This document shows, piece by piece, positions 22,128 through 34,635 of a stretch of 64,000 bases of DNA. The position numbers and the translations under genes are program-made. The stretch's first letter is position 1. Every line of letters begins with the position of its first letter. A model generated the notes under the pieces. The model ran no database searches. It had not been told where the DNA came from and saw only the letters and a list, made by a program, of their open reading frames with translations. Source of the stretch: Pisaster brevispinus (lineage: Eukaryota; Echinodermata; Asteroidea; Forcipulatida; Asteriidae); NCBI GenBank assembly GCA_023634235.1, contig JAMKCF010000129.1, positions 124,001-188,000 on the forward strand, given 5' to 3'.

Positions 22128-23875
22128 CGATCTAGGAGGGCTAGAGAGATGATTTTTTTACCTGACTCTGCCTTAGGTATCCCTGCATCCGAAAATTAGA
22201 CTTTTACGGCCGTTGCGGGCAGGCTTCACACCGGAAAAGACCAGCAAGCGGGGACACTCCGAAAGCCCCCCAAAACATCAACTTGATTTTGCTGTAAAAA
22301 GACACAAATACAAAATAAGGAGGGTCACATCACCCCCAGGGCAATATCAAATCTGCACAATTTTAGTACCACTGTAAAGCCCGTTTCAAGGGCTCCCTCT
22401 CCCGTGAGTTTAGAGTCGCTGACGATTCTGTAGGCGAGGCGAGCGGCCTGGATGTTAGGCCTACCCCTAAGAAAAATTGAAAAAAAAACAAAAAAAAAAC
22501 AAAAACCCAGAAGCAAGGTCGTGCCGGCAGGGGTCATGGCCCAAAATAAAAGTGCGGTGAATTTGGGAATAACTCCCGATCTAGGAGGGCTAGAGGGATG
22601 ATTTTTTGGCCTGACTCTGCCTTAGGTATCCCTGCATCCGAAAATTAGACTTTTACGGCCGTTGCGGGCAGGCTTCACACCGGAAAAGACCAGCAAGCGG
22701 GGACACTCCGAAAGCCCCCCAAAACATCAACTTGATTTTGGTTTAAAAAAACACAAATACAAAATAAGGAGGGTCACATCACCCCCAGGGCAATACCGAA
22801 TCTGCACAATTTTAGTACCACTGTAAAGCCCGTTTCAAGGGCTCCCTCTCCCGTGAGTTTGGGGTCGCTGACGATTCTGTAGGCGAGGCGAGCGGCCTGG
22901 ATGTTAGGCCTACCCCTAAGAAAAATTGAAAAAAAAAAAAAAAAAAAAACAAGAAGCAAGGTCGTGCCGGCAGGGGTCATGGCCCAAAATAAAAGTGCGG
23001 TGAATTTGGGAATAACTCCCGATCTAGGAGGGCTAGAGGGATGATTTTTTGGCCTGACTCTGCCTTAGGTATCCCTGCATCCGAAAATTAGACTTTTACG
23101 GCCGTTGCGGGCAGGCTTCACACCGGAAAAGACCAGCAAGCGGGGACACTCCGAAAGCCCCGCAAAACATCAACGTGATTTTGCTTTAAAAAGACACAAA
23201 TACAAAATAAGGAGGGTCACATCACCCCCAGGGCAATATCGAATCTGCACAATTTTAGTACCACTGTAAAGCCCGTTTCAAGGGCTCCCTATCCCGTGAG
23301 TTTGGGGTTGCTGACGATTCTGTAGGCGAGGCGAGCGGCCTGGATGTTAGGCCTACCCCTAAGAAAAATTGAAAAAAAAAAAAAAAAAAAACCCAGAAGC
23401 AAGGTCGTGGAGGCAGGGGTCATGGCGCAAAATAAAAGTGCGGTGAATTTGGGAATAAGTCCCGATCTAGGAGGGCTAGAGAGATGATTTTTTGGCCTGA
23501 CTCTGCCTTAGGTATCCCTGCATCCGAAAATTAGACTTTTACGGCCGTTGCGGGCAGGCTTCACACCGGAAAAGACCAGCAAGCGGGGACACTCCGAAAG
23601 CCCCGCAAAACATCAACGTGATTTTGCTGTAAAAAGACACAAATACAAAATAAGGAGGGTCACATCACCCCCAGGGCAATATCGAATCTGCACAATTTTA
23701 GTACCACTGTAAAGCCCGTTTCAAGGGCTCCCTCTCCCGTGAGTTTGGGGTTGCTGACGATTCTGTAGGCGAGGCGAGCGGCCTGGATGTTAGGCCCACC
23801 CCTTAGAGAAATAGGAAAACAAAAACCAGGGGTAATGGCCCAAAAAAAAAGTGCGGTGATTTTGGGAATAAGTCC
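22128..23875 (+). repeat. LLLS group
   Basis: Units start at 22128 (L, 449 b), 22577 (L, 443), 23020 (L, 443) and 23463 (S, 413). The unit at 22577 has a type B head with a type A body and a private GGTTTAAAAAAACAC. The L linker of 23020 introduces the variant GTGGAGGCAGG with GGCGCAAAAT, which recurs in the next 3 kb. The head at 23463 is an A/B intermediate. Confidence 0.85.
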
Positions 23876-25183
23876 CGATCTAGGAGGGCTAGAGAGATGA
23901 TTTTTTTTACCTGACTCTGCCTTAGGTATCCCTGCATCCGAAAATTAGACTTTTACGGCCGTTGCGGGCAGGCTTCACACCGGAAAAGACCAGCAAGCGG
24001 GGACACTCCGAAAGCCCCCCAAAACATCAACTTGATTTTGCTGTAAAAAGACACAAATACAAAATAAGGAGGGTCACATCACCCCCAGGGCAATATCGAA
24101 TCTGCACAATTTTAGTACCACTGTAAAGCCCGTTTCAAGGGCTCCCTCTCCCGTGAGTTTGGGGTTGCTGACGATTCTGTAGGCGAGGCGAGCGGCCTGG
24201 ATGTTAGGCCTACCCCTAAGAAAAATAGAAAAAAAAAAAAAAAAAAAAAAAAACAAGAAGCAAGGTCGTGCCGGCAGGGGTCATGGCCCAAAATAAAAGT
24301 GCGGTGAATTTGGGAATAACTCCCGATCTAGGAGGGCTAGAGGGATGATTTTTTTGCCTGACTCTGCCTTAGGTATCCCTGCATCCGAAAATTAGACTTT
24401 TACGGCCGTTGCGGGCAGGCTTCACACCGGAAAAGACCAGCAAGCGGGGACACTCCGAAAGCCCCGCAAAACATCAACGTGATTTTGCTGTAAAAAGACA
24501 CAAATACAAAATAAGGAGGGTCACATCACCCCCAGGGCAATATCGAATCTGCACAATTTTAGTACCACTGTAAAGCCCGTTTCAAGTGCTCCCTCTCCCG
24601 TGAGTTTGGGGTCGCTGACGATTCTGTAGGCGAGGCGAGCGGCCTGGATGTTAGGCCTACCCCTAAGAAAAATTGAAAAAAAAACAACAACAAAAAAAAC
24701 CCAGAAGCAAGGTCGTGGAGGCAGGGGTCATGGCGCAAAATAAAAGTGCGGTGAATTTGGGAATAACTCCCGATCTAGGAGGGCTAGAGGGATGATTTTT
24801 TGGCCTGACTCTGCCTTAGGTATCCCTGCATCCGAAAATTAGACTTTTACGGCCGTTGCGGGCAGGCTTCACACCGGAAAAGACCAGCAAGCGGGGACAC
24901 TCCGAAAGCCCCGCAAAACATCAACGTGATTTTGCTTTAAAAAGACACAAATACAAAATAAGGAGGGTCACATCACCCCCAGGGCAATATCGAATCTGCA
25001 CAATTTTAGTACCACTGTAAAGCCCGTTTCAAGGGCTCCCTCTCCCGTGAGTTTGGGGTTGCTGACGATTCTGTAGGCGAGGCGAGCGGCCTGGATGTTA
25101 GGCCCACCCCTTAGAGAAATAGGAAAACAAAAACCAGGGGTAATGGCCCAAAATAAAAGTGCGGTGATTTTGGGAATAAGTCC
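23876..25183 (+). repeat. LLS trimer (1,308 b)
   Basis: Units start at 23876 (L, 448 b), 24324 (L, 447) and 24771 (S, 413). The first has an eight-T head and AAAAATAGAAAA before its A tract. The second carries the GTGGAGGCAGG linker and an A tract broken by two CAA. TTGCTTTAAA and GGGGTTGCTG in the S unit match the L unit at 23020, so body variants have moved between L and S units. Confidence 0.85.
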
Positions 25184-26933
25184 CGATCTAGGAGGGCTAG
25201 AGAGATGATTTTTTTACCTGACTCTGCCTTAGGTATCCCTGCATCCGAAAATTAGACTTTTACGGCCGTTGCGGGCAGGCTTCACACCGGAAAAGACCAG
25301 CAAGCGGGGACACTCCGAAAGCCCCCCAAAACATCAACTTGATTTTGCTGTAAAAAGACACAAATACAAAATAAGGAGGGTCACATCACCCCCAGGGCAA
25401 TATCGAATCTGCACAATTTTAGTACCACTGTAAAGCCCGTTTCAAGTGCTCCCTCTCCCGTGAGTTTGGGGTTGCTGACGATTCTGTAGGCGAGGCGAGC
25501 GGCCTGGATGTTAGGCCTACCCCTAAGAAAAATTGAAAAAAAAAAAAAAAAAAAAAAACCCAGAAGCAAGGTCGTGGAGGCAGGGGTCATGGCGCAAAAT
25601 AAAAGTGCGGTGAATTTGGGAATAAGTCCCGATCTAGGAGGGCTAGAGAGATGATTTTTTGGCCTGACTCTGCCTTAGGTATCCCTGCATCCGAAAATTA
25701 GACTTTTACGGCCGTTGCGGGCAGGCTTCACACCGGAAAAGACCAGCAAGCGGGGACACTCCGAAAGCCCCGCAAAACATCAACGTGATTTTGCTGTAAA
25801 AAGACACAAATACAAAATAAGGAGGGTCACATCACCCTCAGGGCAATATCGAATCTGCACAATTTTAGTACCACTGTAAAGCCCGTTTCAAGTGCTCCCT
25901 CTCCCGTGAGTTTGGGGTCGCTGACGATTCTGTAGGCGAGGCGAGCGGCCTGGATGTTAGGCCTACCCCTAAGAAAAATTGAAAAAAAAACAAAAAAAAA
26001 CAAACCCAGAAGCAAGGTCGTGGAGGCAGGGGTCATGGCGCAAAATAAAAGTGCGGTGAATTTGGGAATAAGTCCCGATCTAGGAGGGCTAGAGAGATGA
26101 TTTTTTTACCTGACTCTGCCTTACGTATCCCTGCATCCGAAAATTAGACTTTTACGGCCGTTGCGGGCAGGCTTCACACCGGAAAAGACCAGCAAGCGGG
26201 GACATTCCGAAAGCCCCCCAAAACATCAACTTGATTTTGCTTTAAAAAGACACAAATACAAAATAAGGAGGGTCACATCACCCCCAGGGCAATATCGAAT
26301 CTGCACAATTTTAGTACCACTGTAAAGCCCGTTGCAAGGGCTCCCTGTCCCGTGAGTTTGGGGTCGCTGACGATTCTGTAGGCGAGGCGAGCGGCCTGGA
26401 TGTTAGGCCTACCCCTAAGAAAAATTGAAAAAAACAAAACAAAAAAAAACCCAGAAGCAAGATCGTGCCGGCAGGGGTCATGGCCCAAAATAAAAGTGCG
26501 GTGAATTTGGGAATAACTCCCAATCTAGGAGGGCTAGAGGGATGATTTTTTGGCCTGACTCTGCCTTAGGTATCCCTGCATCCGAAACTTAGACTTTTAC
26601 GGCCGTTGCGGGCAGGCTTCACACCGGAAAAGACCAGCAAGCGGGGACACTCCGAAAGCCCCGCAAAACATCAACGTGATTTTGCTGTAAAAAGACACAA
26701 ATACAAAATAAGGAGGGTCACATCACCACCAGGGCAATATCAAATCTGCACAATTTTAGTACCACTGTAAAGCCCGTTTCAAGGGCTCCCTCTCCCGTGA
26801 GTTTGGGATTGCTGACGATTCTGTAGGCGAGGCGAGCGGCCTGGATGTTAGGCCCACCCCTTAGAGAAATAGGAAAACAAAAACCAGGGGTAATGGCCCA
26901 AAATAAAAGTACGGTGATTTTGGGAATAAGTCC
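25184..26933 (+). repeat. LLLS group (1,750 b)
   Basis: Units start at 25184 (L, 446 b), 25630 (L, 446), 26076 (L, 445) and 26521 (S, 413). The first two carry the GTGGAGGCAGG/GGCGCAAAAT linker and CAAGTGCTCC. The third follows an L linker but has a type A head, an exception to the usual rule. It also has GTTGCAAGGG and CCTGTCCC. The last begins CAATCTAGG and has CACCACCAGGG and GGGATTGCTG. Confidence 0.85.
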
Positions 26934-28652
26934 CGATCTAGGAGGGCTAGAGAGATGATTTTTTTACCTGACTCTGCCTTCGGTATCCCTGCATCCGAAA
27001 ATTAATTTTTTTACGGCCGTTGCGGGCAGGCTTCACACCGGAAAAGACCAGCGAGCGGGGACATTCCGAAAGCCCCCCAAAACATCAACTTGATTTTGCT
27101 GTAAAAAGACACAAATACAAAATAAGGAGGGTCACATCACCCCCAGGGCAATATCGAATCTGCACAATTTTAGTACCACTGTAAAGCCCGTTTCAAGGGC
27201 TCCCTCTCCCGTCAGTTTGGGGTCGCTGACGATTCTGTAGGCGAGGCGAGTGGCCTGGATGTTAGGCCTACCCCTAAGAAAAATTGAAAAAAAAAACAAA
27301 ACAAAAAAACCCAGAAGCAAGGTCGTGCCGGCAGGGGTCATGGCCCAAAATAAAAGTGCGGTGAATTTGGGAATAACTCCCGATCTAGGAGGGCTAGAGG
27401 GATGATTTTTTGGCCTGACTCTGCCTTAGGTATCCCTGCATCCGAAAATTAGACTTTTACGGCCGTTGCGGGCAGGCTTTACACCGGAAAAGACCAGCAA
27501 GCGGGACACTCCGAAAGCCCCGCAAAACATCAACGTGATTTTGCTGTAAAAAGACACAAATACAAAATAAGGAGGGTCACATCACCCCCAGGGCAACATC
27601 GAATCTGGCACAATTTTAGTACCACTGTAAAGCCCGTTTCAAGGGCTCCCTCTCCCGTGAGTTTGGGGTCGCTGACGATTCTGTAGGCGAGGCGAGCGGC
27701 CTGGATGTTAGGCCCACCCCTTAGAGAAATAGGAAAACAAAAACCAGGGGTAATGGCCCAAAATAAAAGTGCGGTGATTTTGGGAATAAGTCCCGATCTA
27801 GGAGGGCTAGAGAGATGATTCTTTTACCTGACTCTGCCTTAGGTATCCCTGCATCCGAAAAATTAGACTTTTACGGCCGTTGCGGGCAGGCTTCACACCG
27901 GAAAAGACCAGCGAGCGGGGACACTCCGAAAGCCCCCCAAAACATCAACTTGATTTTGCTGTAAAAAGACACAAATACAAAATAAGGAGGGTCACATCAC
28001 CCCCAGGGCAATATCGAATCTGCACAATTTTAGTACCACTGTAAAGCCCGTTTCAAGGGCTCCCTCTCCCGTCAGTTTGGGGTCGCTGACGATTCTGTAG
28101 GCGAGGCGAGTGGCCTGGATGTTAGGCCTACCCCTAAGAAAAATTGAAAAAAAAAACAAAACAAAAAAACCCAGAAGCAAGGTCGTGCCGGCAGGGGTCA
28201 TGGCCCAAAATAAAAGTGCGGTGAATTTGGGAATAACTCCCGATCTAGGAGGGCTAGAGGGATGATTTTTTGGCCTGACTCTGCCTTAGGTATCCCTGCA
28301 TCCGAAAATTAGACTTTTACGGCCGTTGCGGGCAGGCTTTACACCGGAAAAGACCAGCAAGCGGGACACTCCGAAAGCCCCGCAAAACATCAACGTGATT
28401 TTGCTGTAAAAAGACACAAATACAAAATAAGGAGGGTCACATCACCCCCAGGGTGATATCGAATCTGCACAATTTTAGTACCACTGTAAAGCCCGTTTCA
28501 AGGGCTCCCTCTCCCGTCAGTTTGGGGTCGCTGACGATTCTGTAGGCGAGGCGAGTGGCCTGGATGTTAGGCCTACCCCTAAGAAAAATTGAAAAAAAAA
28601 AAACAGGGGTAATGGCCCAAAATAAAAGTTTGGTGATTTTGGGAATAAGTCC
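26934..28652 (+). repeat. Two L+S dimers, second with hybrid linker
   Basis: Units start at 26934 (L, 447 b), 27381 (S, 413), 27794 (L, 447) and 28241 (hybrid, 412). The two L units share AGCGAGCGG, CCCGTCAGTTTGG and GAGTGGCC at an 860-b offset. The units at 27381 and 28241 share CTTTACACCGG and AAGCGGGACAC. The second half of 28241 then takes on the GTCAGTTTGG and GAGTGGCC marks of the L units, so that unit is itself a chimera. Confidence 0.85.
28574..28652 (+). repeat. Hybrid linker, L front and S back
   Basis: The linker begins in the L form (TACCCCTAAGAAAAATTG and an uninterrupted run of 12 A). It then goes directly to CAGGGGTAATGG and GATTTTGGGAATAAGTCC, the S form. This is the reciprocal of the hybrid at 15827 and switches at the same CAGGGGT. 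GTTTGGTG replaces the usual GTGCGGTG. The next head is type A, as expected after an S-type ending. Confidence 0.85.
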
Positions 28653-29004
28653 CGATCTAGGAGGGCTAGAGAGATGATTTTTTTACCTGACTCTGCCTTA
28701 GGTATCCCTGCATCCGAAAAGTAGACTTTTACGGCCGTTGCGGGCAGGCTTCACACCGGAAAAGACCAGCAAGCGGGGACACTCCGAAAGCCCCCCAAAA
28801 CATCAACTTGATTTTGCTGTAAAAAGACACAAATACAAAATAAGGAGGGTCACATCACCCCCAGGGCAATATCGAATCTGCACAATTTTAGTACCACTGT
28901 AAAGCCCGTTTCAAGGGCTCCCTCTCCCGTCAGTTTGGGGTCGCTGACGATTCTGTAGGCGAGGCGAGCGGCCTGGATGTTAGGCCTACCCCTAAGAAAA
29001 ATTG

Positions 29005-29037
<33 letters not shown>

Positions 29038-30343
29038 AGAAGCAAGGTCGTGCCGGCAGGGGTCATGGCCCAAAATAAAAGTGCGGTGAATTTGGGAATA
29101 ACTCCCGAACTAGGAGGGCTAGAGGGATGATTTTTTGGCCTGACTCTGCCTTAGGTATCCCTGCATCCGAAAATTAGACTTTTACGGCCGTTGCGGGCAG
29201 GCTTCACACCGGAAAAGATCAGCAAGCGGGGACACTCCGAAAGCCCCGCAAAACATCAACGTGATTTTGTTGTAAAAAGACACAAATACAAAATAAGGAG
29301 GGTCACATCACCCCCAGGACAATATCATATGTGCACAATTTTAGTACCACTGTAAAGCCCGTTTCAAGGGCTCCCTCTCCCGTGAGTTTGGGGTCGCTGA
29401 CGATTCTGTAGGCGAGGCGAGCGGCCTGGATGCTAGGCCCACCCCTTAGAGAAATAGGAAAACAAAAACCAGGGGTAATGGCCCAAAATAAAAGTGCGGT
29501 GATTTTGGGAATAAGTCCCGATCTAGGAGGGCTAGAGAGATGATTTTTTTACCTGACTCTGCCTTAGGTATCCCTGCATCCGAAAAGTAGACTTTTACGG
29601 CCGTTGCGGGCAGGCTTTACACCGGAAAAGACCAGCAAGCGGGACACTCCGAAAGCCCCGCAAAACATCAACGTGATTTTGCTGTAAAAAGACACAAATA
29701 CAAAATAAGGAGGGTCACATCACCCCCAGGGCAATATCGAATCTGCACAATTTTAGTACCACTGTAAAGCCCGTTTCAAGGGCTCCCTCTCCCGTGAGTT
29801 TGGGGTCGCTGACGATTCTGTAGGCGAGGCGAGCGGCCTGGATGTTAGGCCCACCCCTTAGAGAAATAGGAAAACAAAAACCAGGGGTAATGGCCCAAAA
29901 TAAAAGTGCGGTGATTTTGGGAATAAGTCCCGATCTAGGTTGGCTAGAGAGATGATTTTTTTACCTGACTCTGCCTTAGGTATCCCTGCATCCGAAAATT
30001 AGACTTTTACGGCCGTTGCGGGCAGGCTTCACACCGGAAAAGATCAGCAAGCGGGGACACTCCGAAAGCCCCGCAAAACATCAACGTGATTTTGTTGTAA
30101 AAAGACACAAATACAAAATAAGGAGGGTCACATCACCCCCAGGACAATATCATATGTGCACAATTTTAGTACCACTGTAAAGCCCGTTTCAAGGGCTCCC
30201 TCTCCCGTGAGTTTGGGGTCGCTGACGATTCTGTAGGCGAGGCGAGCGGCCTGGATGTTAGGCCAACCCCTTAGAGAAATAGGAAAACAAAAACCAGGGG
30301 TAATGGCCCAAAATAAAAGTGCGGTGATTTTGGGAATAAGTCC
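28653..30343 (+). repeat. L S S S group with chimeric unit
   Basis: Units start at 28653 (L, 453 b), 29106 (S, 413), 29519 (S, 412) and 29931 (S, 413). The unit at 29519 has the head and CCGAAAAGTAGAC of 28653 but the CTTTACACCGG, AAGCGGGACAC and CCCCGC of 27381, so it joined between about 29590 and 29615. The units at 29106 and 29931 share AAGATCAGC, TTTTGTTGTAAA and GACAATATCATATGTGC. A new head mark, GGTTGGCTAG, appears at 29931. Confidence 0.85.
29005..29036 (+). repeat. Longest A run in the array (32 b)
   Basis: This uninterrupted run of 32 A lies in the L linker of the unit at 28653. Other long runs are at 42379-42409 (31), 54582-54612 (31), 40205-40234 (30), 43692-43721 (30) and 63223-63252 (30). 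Many other L linkers have C, G or T interruptions in the same tract. Homopolymer lengths of this size may include sequencing error. Confidence 0.85.
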
Positions 30344-32472
30344 CGATCTAGGTTGGCTAGAGAGATGATTTTTTTACCTGACTCTGCCTTAGGTATCCCT
30401 GCATCCGAAAATTAGACTTTTACGGCCGTTGCGGGCAGGCTTCACACCGGAAAAGATCAGCAAGCGGGGACACTCCGAAAGCCCCGCAAAACATCAACGT
30501 GATTTTGTTGTAAAAAGACACAAATACAAAATAAGGAGGGTCACATCACCCCCAGGACAATATCATATGTGCACAATTTTAGTACCACTGTAAAGCCCGT
30601 TTCAAGGGCTCCCTCTCCCGTGAGTTTGGGGTCGCTGACGATTCTGTAGGCGAGGCTAGCGGCCTGGATGTTAGGCCTACCCCTAAGAAAAATTGAAAAA
30701 AAACAAAAAAAAAAAAACCCAGAAGCAAGGTCGTGCCGGCAGGGGTCATGGCCCAAAATAAAAGTGCGGTGAATTTGGGAATAACTCCCGATCTAGGAGG
30801 GCTAGAGGGATGATTTTTTGGCCTGACTCTGCCTTAGGTATCCCTGCATCCGAAAATTAGACTTTTACGGCCGTTGCGGGCAGGCTTCACACCGGAAAAG
30901 ACCAGCAAGCGGGGACACTCCGAAAGCCCCGCAAAACATCAACGTGATTTTGCTGTAAAAAGACACAAATACAAAATAAGGAGGGTCACATCACCCCCAA
31001 GGCAATGTCGAATCTGCACAATTTTAGTACCACTGTAAAGCCCGTTTCAAGGGCTCCCTCTCCCGTGAGTTTGGGGTTGCTGACGATTCTGTAGGCGAGG
31101 CGAGAGGCCTGGATGTTAGGCCTACCCCTTAGAGAAATAGGAAAACAAAAACCAGGGGTAATGGCCCAAAATAAAAGTGCGGTGATTTTGGGAATAAGTC
31201 CCGATCTAGGAGGGCTAGAGAGATGATTTTTTTACCTGACTCTGCCTTAGGTATCCCTGCATCCGAAAATTAGACTTTTACGGCCGTTGCGGGCAGGCTT
31301 CACACCGGAAAAGACCAGCAAGCGGGGACACTCCGAAAGCCCCGCAAAACATCAACGTGATTTTGCTGTAAAAAGACACAAATACAAAATAAGGAGGGTC
31401 ACATCACCCCCAGGGCAATATCATATGTGCACAATTTTAGTACCACTGTAAAGCCCGTTTCAAGGGCTCCCTCTCCCGTGAGTTTGGGGTCGCTGACGAT
31501 TCTGTAGGCGAGGCGAGCGGCCTGGATGTTAGGCCTACCCCTAAGAAAAATTGAAAAAAAAAAAAAAAAAAAAAAAACAGAAGCAAGGTCGTGCCGGCAG
31601 GGGTCATGGCCCATAATAAAAGTGCGGTGAATTTGGGAATAACTCCCGATCTAGGAGGGCTAGAGGGATGATTTTTTGGCCTGACTCTGCCTTAGGTATC
31701 CCTGCATCCGAAAATTAGACTTTTATGGCCGTTGTGGGCAGGCTTCACACCGGAAAAGACCAGCAAGCGGGGACACTCCGAAAGCCCCGCAAAACATCAA
31801 CGTGATTTTGCTGTAAAAAGACACAAATACAAAATAAGGAGGGTCACATCACCCCCAGGGCAATATCGAATCTGCACAATTTTAATACCACTGTAAAGCC
31901 CGTTTCAAGGGCTCCCTCTCCCGTGAGTTTGGGGTTGCTGACGATTCTGTAGGCGAGGCGAGCGGCCTGGATGTTAGGCCCACCCCTTAGAGAAATAGGA
32001 AAACAAAAACCAGGGGTAATGGCCCAAAATAAAAGTGCGGTGATTTTGGGAATAAGTCCCGATCTAGGAGGGCTAGAGGGATGATTTTTTTACCTGACTC
32101 TGCCTTAGGTATCCCTGCATCCGTAAATTAGACTTTTACGGCCGTTGTGGGCAGGCTTCACACCGGAAAAGACCAGCAAGCGGGGACACTCCGAAAGCCC
32201 CGCAAAACATCAACGTGATTTTGCTGTAAAAAGACACAAATACAAAATAAGGAGGGTCACATCACCCCCAGGACAATATCATATGTGCACAATTTTAGTA
32301 CCACTGTAAAGCCCGTTTCAAGGGCTCCCTCTCCCGTGAGTTTGGGGTCGCTGACGATTCTGTAGGCGAGGCGAGCGGCCTGGATGTTAGGCCAACCCCT
32401 TAGAGAAATAGGAAAACAAAAACCAGGGGTAATGGCCCAAAATAAAAGTGCGGTGATTTTGGGAATAAGTCC
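30344..32472 (+). repeat. 2.13-kb pentamer, first copy
   Basis: Units start at 30344 (L, 445 b), 30789 (S, 413), 31202 (L, 445), 31647 (S, 413) and 32060 (S, 413). Marks in order are GGTTGGCTAG with GAGGCTAGCGG, CCCCAAGGCAATGTCG with GCGAGAGGCC, CATATGTGC with GGCCCATAATAAAAG, GTTGTGGGCAGG with TTTAATACC, and CCGTAAATTAG. All recur 2,129-2,130 b later. The last unit is a recombinant described separately. Confidence 0.9.
32060..32472 (+). repeat. Recombinant unit at duplication joint
   Basis: The first half has CCGTAAATTAG, GTTGTGGGCAGG, AAGACCAGC and TTTTGCTG, as in the unit at 34190. The second half has GGACAATATCATATGTGC, GGCCAACCCC and an S linker, as in the unit at 29931, and the next unit repeats the GGTTGGCTAG unit at 30344. 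The switch falls between about 32222 and 32270, where both parents are the same. Confidence 0.85.
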
Positions 32473-34635
32473 CGATCTAGGTTGGCTAGAGAGATGATTT
32501 TTTTACCTGACTCTGCCTTAGGTATCCCTGCATCCGAAAATTAGACTTTTACGGCCGTTGCGGGCAGGCTTCACACCGGAAAAGATCAGCAAGCGGGGAC
32601 ACTCCGAAAGCCCCGCAAAACATCAACGTGATTTTGTTGTAAAAAGACACAAATACAAAATAAGGAGGGTCACATCACCCCCAGGACAATATCATATGTG
32701 CACAATTTTAGTACCACTGTAAAGCCCGTTTCAAGGGCTCCCTCTCCCGTGAGTTTGGGGTCGCTGACGATTCTGTAGGCGAGGCTAGCGGCCTGGATGT
32801 TAGGCCTACCCCTAAGAAAAATTGAAAAAAAAAAAAAAAAAAAAAAACCCAGAAGCAAGGTCGTGCCGGCAGGGGTCATGGCCTAAAATAAAAGTGCGGT
32901 GAATTTGGGAATAACTCCCGATCTAGGAGGGCTAGAGGGATGATTTTTTGGCCTGACTCTGCCTTAGGTATCCCTGCATCCGAAAATTAGACTTTTACGG
33001 CCGTTGCGGGCAGGCTTCACACCGGAAAAGACCAGCAAGCGGGGACACTCCGAAAGCCCCGCAAAACATCAACGTGATTTTGCTGTAAAAAGACACAAAT
33101 ACAAAATAAGGAGGGTCACATCACCCCCAAGGCAATGTCGAATCTGCACAATTTTAGTACCACTGTAAAGCCCGTTTCAAGGGCTCCCTCTCCCGTGAGT
33201 TTGGGGTTGCTGACGATTCTGTAGGCGAGGCGAGAGGCCTGGATGTTAGGCCTACCCCTTAGAGAAATAGGAAAACAAAAACCAGGGGTAATGGCCCAAA
33301 ATAAAAGTGCGGTGATTTTGGGAATAAGTCCCGATCTAGGAGGGCTAGAGAGATGATTTTTTTACCTGACTCTGCCTTAGGTATCCCTGCATCCGAAAAT
33401 TAGACTTTTACGGCCGTTGCGGGCAGGCTTCACACCGGAAAAGACCAGCAAGCGGGGACACTCCGAAAGCCCCGCAAAACATCAACGTGATTTTGCTGTA
33501 AAAAGACACAAATACAAAATAAGGAGGGTCACATCACCCCCAGGGCAATATCATATGTGCACAATTTTAGTACCACTGTAAAGCCCGTTTCAAGGGCTCC
33601 CTCTCCCGTGAGTTTGGGGTCGCTGACGATTCTGTAGGCGAGGCGAGCGGCCTGGATGTTAGGCCTACCCCTAAGAAAAATTGAAAAAAAAAAAAAAAAA
33701 AAAAAAACAGAAGCAAGGTCGTGCCGGCAGGGGTCATGGCCCATAATAAAAGTGCGGTGAATTTGGGAATAACTCCCGATCTAGGAGGGCTAGAGGGATG
33801 ATTTTTTGGCCTGACTCTGCCTTAGGTATCCCTGCATCCGAAAATTAGACTTTTACGGCCGTTGTGGGCAGGCTTCACACCGGAAAAGACCAGCAAGCGG
33901 GGACACTCCGAAAGCCCCGCAAAACATCAACGTGATTTTGCTGTAAAAAGACACAAATACAAAATAAGGAGGGTCACATCACCCCCAGGGCAATATCGAA
34001 TCTGCACAATTTTAATACCACTGTAAAGCCCGTTTCAAGGGCTCCCTCTCCCGTGAGTTTGGGGTTGCTGACGATTCTGTAGGCGAGGCGAGCGGCCTGG
34101 ATGTTAGGCCCACCCCTTAGAGAAATAGGAAAACAAAAACCAGGGGTAATGGCCCAAAATAAAAGTGCGGTGATTTTGGGAATAAGTCCCGATCTAGGAG
34201 GGCTAGAGGGATGATTTTTTTACCTGACTCTGCCTTAGGTATCCCTGCATCCGTAAATTAGACTTTTACGGCCGTTGTGGGCAGGCTTCACACCGGAAAA
34301 GACCAGCAAGCGGGGACACTCCGAAAGCCCCGCAAAACATCAACGTGATTTTGCTGTAAAAAGACACAAATACAAAATAAGGAGGGTCACATCACCCCCA
34401 GGGCAATATCGAATCTGCACAATTTTAGTACCACTGTAAAGCCCGTTTCAAGGGCTCCCTCTCCCGTGAGTTTGGGGTCGCTGACGATTCTGTAGGCGAG
34501 GCGAGCGGCCTGGATGTTAGGCCTACCCCTAAGAAAAATTGAAAAAAAAAAAAAAAAAAAAAAACCCAGAAGCAAGGTCGTGCCGGCAGGGGTCATGGCC
34601 CAAAATAAAAGTGCGGTGAATTTGGGAATAACTCC
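32473..34635 (+). repeat. 2.13-kb pentamer, second copy
   Basis: Units start at 32473 (L, 446 b), 32919 (S, 413), 33332 (L, 445), 33777 (S, 413) and 34190 (L, 446). It follows the first copy nearly base for base until the last unit, which continues with GGGCAATATCG and an L linker. The clearest internal difference is the A tract of the first unit, broken by C at 30344 but unbroken here. TTTATGGCC at 31647 is TTTACGGCC at 33777. Confidence 0.9.
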
